A DNA stretch of 10,842 bases from contig JAGUUF010000086.1 of assembly GCA_020063545.1 (NCBI GenBank), positions 1 through 10,842 of the forward strand. Reading direction: 5' to 3'. The DNA is from Cytophagales bacterium. Its GTDB lineage: Bacteria > Bacteroidota > Bacteroidia > Cytophagales > Cyclobacteriaceae. The notes beneath the pieces are model-generated. The model saw nothing but the letters and a program-made list of their open reading frames with translations. It ran no database searches and was not told where the DNA came from. Of this stretch, positions 7,642 through 10,842 are shown one piece after another (within the stretch, counting starts at the first letter, position 1; each line of letters starts with the position of its first letter). The translations under genes were made by a program, and so were the position numbers.

Positions 7642-9288
7642 CTACTTTTCAACCGGTTTACTTATGGTCATAGCCAGTTTAACGGCTTCGTAGGCATTCA
7701 CCAGGCCACCGGTAATGCTCAGGTCCTTAAACGGAACCTCCTGGCCACTGCCGGGTTTGGCCACTTTCAGGTTATCGAACTTGCGGGTTGACTGCCGCAG
7801 GATTTCGCGCACCTGCGAGGCCGACAGATCGGGGAAGTAAGCCATCAGAATGGCCGCCACACCGGCTGTTGCCGGGCTGGCCATGCTGGTACCATCGTTA
7901 TTCTTGTATTTGTTTTCGGGAATGGTTGAATAGATACGCACACCGGGCGAGAACAAGTCAACCGTTTTCTTTCCATAGTTGGAAAAAGAACCGACAAACG
8001 AATTATCGGCACCCCATGCAGAGGCCCCGATTTCAACCCAGGTTTTGCATTCCTTACCGTCTTTGTAAAACCGCGAGGGATAGTTAACATCCACATCCGA
8101 ATTTTTTGAATCGTTGCCTGCTGCATGGATAAGCAACACGCCTTTTGACTCGGCATAGCGTACGGCCTTATCCACTACTTCCTTTTGCGGGGAGTACGAT
8201 TTTCCAAAACTCATGTTGATGATGTGTGCCCCGTTATCCACGGCATAGTAAATGGCGTTGGCCACATCTTTGTCGCGCTCATCGCCATTGGGTACAGCAC
8301 GCACCGACATGATCTTTACGTTATCGGCAATGCCTTTAATGCCCAGGTTATTGGTGCGGTTGGCAGCAATAATGCCAGACACATGTGTGCCGTGCTCCGA
8401 ATCGGGACCTTTTACATCGTTGTTGCCGTACCCGCGCTCATACGGGTTGCCGTAGTCATCGCCCACCACTTCGCGCGGATCAAAATTTTCGTTGTATCCG
8501 TAAAGCGCCTGCACTTCGTAATAGTGAACAATATCCCGGAGTTCGCCCAGAAATTCTTCGGGGTTGGCATCCGGCCCGGAATTTTTAAACAATACATTCA
8601 TGGCATTTTTGGCGAATGCTTTAACCGGTGTTGACGGCTTAAGCGTATCTACAATCTGGGCGGTAAGCCGCTCGACCTTCAGAATTTTCTTCAAGGTATC
8701 GTTGGCAAACGAAATATTCTGATAGAATGAATTATACAGGTTGTACTGATTGGTTGCCTCCTTTGCCCGCCTTTCAAATTTTGCCTGAATATCCTTCCAA
8801 TAGGCGTATTCAGCTTGTTGCTTTTTGCCGATTTTCTTTTCATCGGCATTTTCAAATTTCGGTTTCAGGCGAATGAATTCGCGGGTCAGTTCATAGGTAT
8901 CTTCATTCACATTTCCTTTTTTTCCACCGATAAAATTCCAGCCGTACACGTCATCCACGTAGCCGTTTTTATCGTCATCAATACCGTTATCGGGTATTTC
9001 TTTGGTGTTTACCCAAATCACGTCCTTCAGGTCTTCATGGAAGATATCCACCCCGGAATCGATCACGGCTACAATAACCGTTCGCGAGGGTTTACCTTTT
9101 AGCAGGGTATTATATACGCGCTCGGCACTTACGCCCTGGAAGAAATCCGTTTCCGGGTCCAGTAAAAACCAATCGGCAGGTACTGCCTGTTGTTCATTTT
9201 CGGCAGCGCTGGTTTGCGCCAACGCTTCAGTGCTAAACAGTACAGCAAGCAGGATAAGGGCAGTCCACTTCAATTTCATCATCATCAT
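7642..9288 (-). CDS. Secreted S8 (subtilisin-like) serine peptidase
   Basis: 548-residue subtilase. The N-terminus (MMMMKLKWTALILLAVLFSTEALAQ) is a Sec signal peptide, probably cut near residue 25, so the enzyme acts outside the cytoplasmic membrane. The catalytic triad is complete: Asp77 in AVIDSGVD, His299 in SEHGTHVSGI, Ser468 in DGTSMASPATAG, with oxyanion Asn392 in HAAGND. Asp and His are 222 residues apart, against 32 in subtilisin. The insert contains a calcium-loop-like acidic segment DNGIDDDKNGYVDD (100-113) and a charged helical stretch (about 130-260) that may form a coiled coil. There is a short N-terminal extension instead of a clear I9 propeptide, and no C-terminal type IX sorting domain: the chain ends soon after the catalytic domain (KPVEK). 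It is therefore more likely periplasmic, lipid-free and not T9SS-exported; this is inferred. Four consecutive ATGs make the exact start uncertain by up to three codons. Promoter signals upstream are weak. Confidence 0.92.
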   Translation of the reverse strand: MMMMKLKWTALILLAVLFSTEALAQTSAAENEQQAVPADWFLLDPETDFFQGVSAERVYNTLLKGKPSRTVIVAVIDSGVDIFHEDLKDVIWVNTKEIPDNGIDDDKNGYVDDVYGWNFIGGKKGNVNEDTYELTREFIRLKPKFENADEKKIGKKQQAEYAYWKDIQAKFERRAKEATNQYNLYNSFYQNISFANDTLKKILKVERLTAQIVDTLKPSTPVKAFAKNAMNVLFKNSGPDANPEEFLGELRDIVHYYEVQALYGYNENFDPREVVGDDYGNPYERGYGNNDVKGPDSEHGTHVSGIIAANRTNNLGIKGIADNVKIMSVRAVPNGDERDKDVANAIYYAVDNGAHIINMSFGKSYSPQKEVVDKAVRYAESKGVLLIHAAGNDSKNSDVDVNYPSRFYKDGKECKTWVEIGASAWGADNSFVGSFSNYGKKTVDLFSPGVRIYSTIPENKYKNNDGTSMASPATAGVAAILMAYFPDLSASQVREILRQSTRKFDNLKVAKPGSGQEVPFKDLSITGGLVNAYEAVKLAMTISKPVEK

Positions 9289-9423
9289 GTTCAGGTTAAA
9301 TTATTAAGCGGTTGCAAGTTACATTTTACCCCCGGTTTACAAGCGCTAAAATTGTATGGGTGGTAACCGGTGGTAAAAGTGCAAAATCGTGCCAAACATT
9401 ACGCTGGTCACAGGTTAGGGCAC

Positions 9424-9436
9424 TTCACCGGGTGAA
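9424..9436. promoter_or_regulatory. Perfect 6+1+6 dyad TTCACCGGGTGAA, candidate operator
   Basis: TTCACC and GGTGAA are exact reverse complements around a central G. The site stands 46 nt before the possible small ORF at 9482 and about 135 nt before the protease start. No poly-T follows, so it is not a terminator. A 13-nt dyad could be a regulator binding site or chance; no matching second copy is in the window. Confidence 0.2.
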
Positions 9437-9481
9437 ATTTTCAGCGGTTGCGCAATTTTGAAGCGGATTAAAGAGGGAGGT

Positions 9482-9592
9482 ATGGTATACATTGTCTTTA
9501 CAACACTTACAGCGCTTTACAGCCTGATTCTTTACGGTGCCCATCAGGCTAAAAAATCGCAAAGAATAACAGAATGTAACGAAACGCGGTAA
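9482..9592 (+). CDS. Possible 36-residue single-pass membrane peptide
   Basis: An ATG at 9482 opens a 36-codon frame ending TAA at 9590-9592. Residues 2-20 (VYIVFTTLTALYSLILYGA) are hydrophobic enough for one membrane span, followed by a basic, polar tail HQAKKSQRITECNETR. The purine-rich AAGAGGGAGG (9471-9480) ends one base before the ATG. That is too close for the GGAGG core, but the AAGAGG part sits at a workable 5-nt distance. It is on the opposite strand to both neighbours. I do not recognise the peptide. The hydrophobic-then-basic layout argues for a real gene; the short length argues against. Confidence 0.35.
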   Translation: MVYIVFTTLTALYSLILYGAHQAKKSQRITECNETR

Positions 9593-9610
9593 AATAAACC
9601 GCTGTTCAGG

Positions 9611-10267
9611 TTAAAAATCGGCTGCAATCAAATCGGCCCATAATGCATACATGGCACCGGAGGGATGCAGCTTATCGGCTGCCACTAGGTCGGGTTGGTC
9701 AAGTCCTTTGCGGGTTAAGCCGGTAATGTTATAGTACCGGATTCCGTACCGCAGCGTTATTTCGCGGTTGGCGTTGTTAAACTCGTCAATTGCATGTGAA
9801 ATGGATTCCTGTTTCGGTTGGCCAAAAGGCGTGTAGCCGTAATCGGGAATAGAAACGACAAACACGCGCTCTTTTCTTCCGCCTGCCAGTTCGATTGCCC
9901 GTTTCAACAATGCTTCAAATTCGGGTTTGTAACTTTCAACCGGCTTTCCCTGGTACTGGTTATTTACCCCGATGAGTAACGAAACCAGGCCATACTCATT
10001 TACAAGATTGGCCTTATCCATAGCATTTTTCAAATCATCGGTACGCCAGCCCGTGGTGGCGATAATGCGCGGACCTTCAATCGAGTAACCTTTAGCCTTA
10101 AGCCGCTTTACAAGCTGCACCGGCCACCGTTCGTGTTCCGGTACGCTTTCACCAATGGTGTAGGAATCGCCCAGTGCTAAAAACATAATGTGCTCATTCT
10201 TGCTGATGGATTGAGACATGGCGGTAAATGCAGTAAAGTAAAAAATTACATGGATAAAGAATTTCAT
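9611..10267 (-). CDS. Secreted SGNH/GDSL-type hydrolase
   Basis: 218-residue esterase or acyl-hydrolase of the SGNH fold. Residues 1-18 (MKFFIHVIFYFTAFTAMS) look like a signal peptide, placing the enzyme in the periplasm or outside. Family blocks are present: block I ALGDSYTIGE (31-40) with nucleophile Ser35, block II Gly73 in TTGW, block III GVNNQ (100-104; the usual GxND reads GVNN, keeping the first Asn), and block V DKLHPSG (198-204) supplying Asp198 and His201. The catalytic set is complete. Substrate (lipid, acylated sugar or acetyl-xylan-like glycan) cannot be read. Only 3 nt separate its ATG from the stop of the upstream CYTH gene, and a GAGG lies inside that gene's last codons, so it probably depends on the same transcript and on coupled translation. 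Confidence 0.88.
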   Translation of the reverse strand: MKFFIHVIFYFTAFTAMSQSISKNEHIMFLALGDSYTIGESVPEHERWPVQLVKRLKAKGYSIEGPRIIATTGWRTDDLKNAMDKANLVNEYGLVSLLIGVNNQYQGKPVESYKPEFEALLKRAIELAGGRKERVFVVSIPDYGYTPFGQPKQESISHAIDEFNNANREITLRYGIRYYNITGLTRKGLDQPDLVAADKLHPSGAMYALWADLIAADF

Positions 10268-10270
10268 ACC

Positions 10271-10828
10271 TCAAGAACGCAATTTTTGTGGAAATACCAT
10301 CTCTTGCAGATACCCTGTTTTTACCAGGTGGCTATCCGGTATGCCCAGTTTCTGTTTAAGCTCAAGGCACTGGTTTTTGATTTCTTCTTCTGTTACCCGG
10401 TTGGTTACATCAATAGCTTCAATTTCAATAAAGTGCTGGCCACCGGGCATCGTATCAAGATGGATTTTCAACTTGCCTGCCCGATAAATTTTACGCGATT
10501 TTTTAATTACCCCCAACAGCTTATTTTCCTTTTTTAACTGGTTAACCTGATCGGCTGTTGGGTTTTCTTCGTAGCGGAATACAGTTGTTTTCTCTACACC
10601 ATCTGTTTCATCGCGCCTATAATGGATGATTACGTTTTCGATAATACCTTGCCGGAGTTTTAACTTTCCATTGGCTGTTTCAAAGTAGTAATCCGTTTGC
10701 GCATCGTGCCCGATGTAAACAGCCCCCAAAGTAATAAGCATCTCCTCAATCCGGGCAAAATCGTTTATGCAGGCTTTAATGGTAACGTCTTTGTAAGACA
10801 GGGGAATACCTGGATTATCCTGAGGCAT
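10271..10828 (-). CDS. CYTH domain protein (class IV adenylate cyclase / triphosphatase-like)
   Basis: 185 residues forming one CYTH (triphosphate tunnel) domain, a fold that binds triphosphates such as ATP or thiamine triphosphate in a charged beta-barrel. Recognisable parts: TDYYFETANGKLKLRQG (45-61) with Lys55, Lys57 and Arg59; IIHYRRDETDGVEKTTVFR (67-85); the basic strand KKSRKIYR (109-116); KIHLDTMPGGQHFIEIEA (121-138) with Asp125, Glu135 and Glu137; and a final GYLQEM. The N-terminal signature ExExK is altered: Asp14-Val-Thr16-Ile-Lys18. The GKLKLR form and length resemble the bacterial CyaB/ThTPase-like subgroup, but whether it cyclises, hydrolyses or only binds a nucleotide is unknown. 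No in-frame stop lies between the ATG at 10828 and the window edge and no ribosome site is seen there, so the true start may be further upstream. It forms a tight pair with the SGNH hydrolase gene. Confidence 0.82.
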   Translation of the reverse strand: MPQDNPGIPLSYKDVTIKACINDFARIEEMLITLGAVYIGHDAQTDYYFETANGKLKLRQGIIENVIIHYRRDETDGVEKTTVFRYEENPTADQVNQLKKENKLLGVIKKSRKIYRAGKLKIHLDTMPGGQHFIEIEAIDVTNRVTEEEIKNQCLELKQKLGIPDSHLVKTGYLQEMVFPQKLRS

Positions 10829-10842
10829 GGATGAAGATACTA

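Larger units (their letters stand above)
9289..9610. other. 322-nt intergenic region upstream of the protease gene
   Basis: No large gene is present. On the minus strand a weak promoter-like pair lies upstream of the protease: TTG (9340-9342) and TAACTTGC (9314-9321), 18 nt apart, a partial match to the Bacteroidota TTG / TAnnTTTG pattern. AGCGGTTGC occurs twice (9307-9315, 9443-9451), and GGTGGTAA is nearly tandem (about 9359-9375). An exact dyad lies at 9424-9436. The right third carries a possible small plus-strand ORF. Confidence 0.4.

Noticed and set aside
8185..8634. 149-residue plus-strand open frame
   Set aside because: It lies wholly inside the protease gene on the other strand, whose full catalytic triad is present; the frame has no recognisable domain.
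10190..10537. 115-residue plus-strand open frame rich in Phe and Leu
   Set aside because: It spans the junction of the CYTH and SGNH genes on the opposite strand; its hydrophobicity comes from reverse-complementing Lys/Glu-rich coding sequence.

Overview
The window looks like ordinary chromosome from a member of the Bacteroidota, probably a Cytophagales-type organism. This is an inference from three things: the style of the proteins (a methylcrotonyl-CoA-carboxylase-like beta subunit, a short DnaE-type polymerase starting MYLNCHT, and a subtilase with an NGIDDDKNGYVDD loop), the weak Shine-Dalgarno signals, and intergenic GTCATGCTGAG / CGAAGCATCT palindromic repeats of a kind common in this phylum. 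No rRNA, tRNA, CRISPR array, insertion sequence or phage gene was found.

Layout. Positions 1-2450 (+) hold the 3' part of an acyl-CoA carboxylase beta-subunit gene, cut by the left edge, overlapped by one base by a SirB1/transglutaminase-like protein gene. A convergent gap with a long inverted repeat follows. A uridine phosphorylase-like gene lies on the minus strand (2543-3406). A 73-nt divergent gap separates it from a FkbM-family methyltransferase gene (+, 3480-4307), which is locally AT-richer than its neighbours. A 1012-residue C-family DNA polymerase alpha-type gene follows (+, 4375-7413). The convergent gap 7414-7641 carries two copies of a palindromic repeat. The rest is on the minus strand: a secreted subtilisin-like protease (7642-9288), a 322-nt gap with a possible 36-residue membrane peptide on the plus strand, and a tight two-gene unit in which a CYTH-domain gene (10271-10828) is followed 3 nt later by a secreted SGNH/GDSL hydrolase gene (9611-10267).

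How the genes relate. Only two pairs look transcriptionally coupled: carboxylase with SirB1-like, and CYTH with SGNH hydrolase. The others look like independent units serving acyl-CoA catabolism, pyrimidine salvage, glycan or lipid methylation, DNA synthesis (possibly damage tolerance) and extracytoplasmic proteolysis. I do not see a clear new multi-gene system. The points most worth a second look are protein families that keep their fold but have lost textbook catalytic residues (the polymerase PHP domain, the SirB1-like protein, the CYTH ExExK motif), the two-copy palindromic repeat, and the small candidate membrane ORF.
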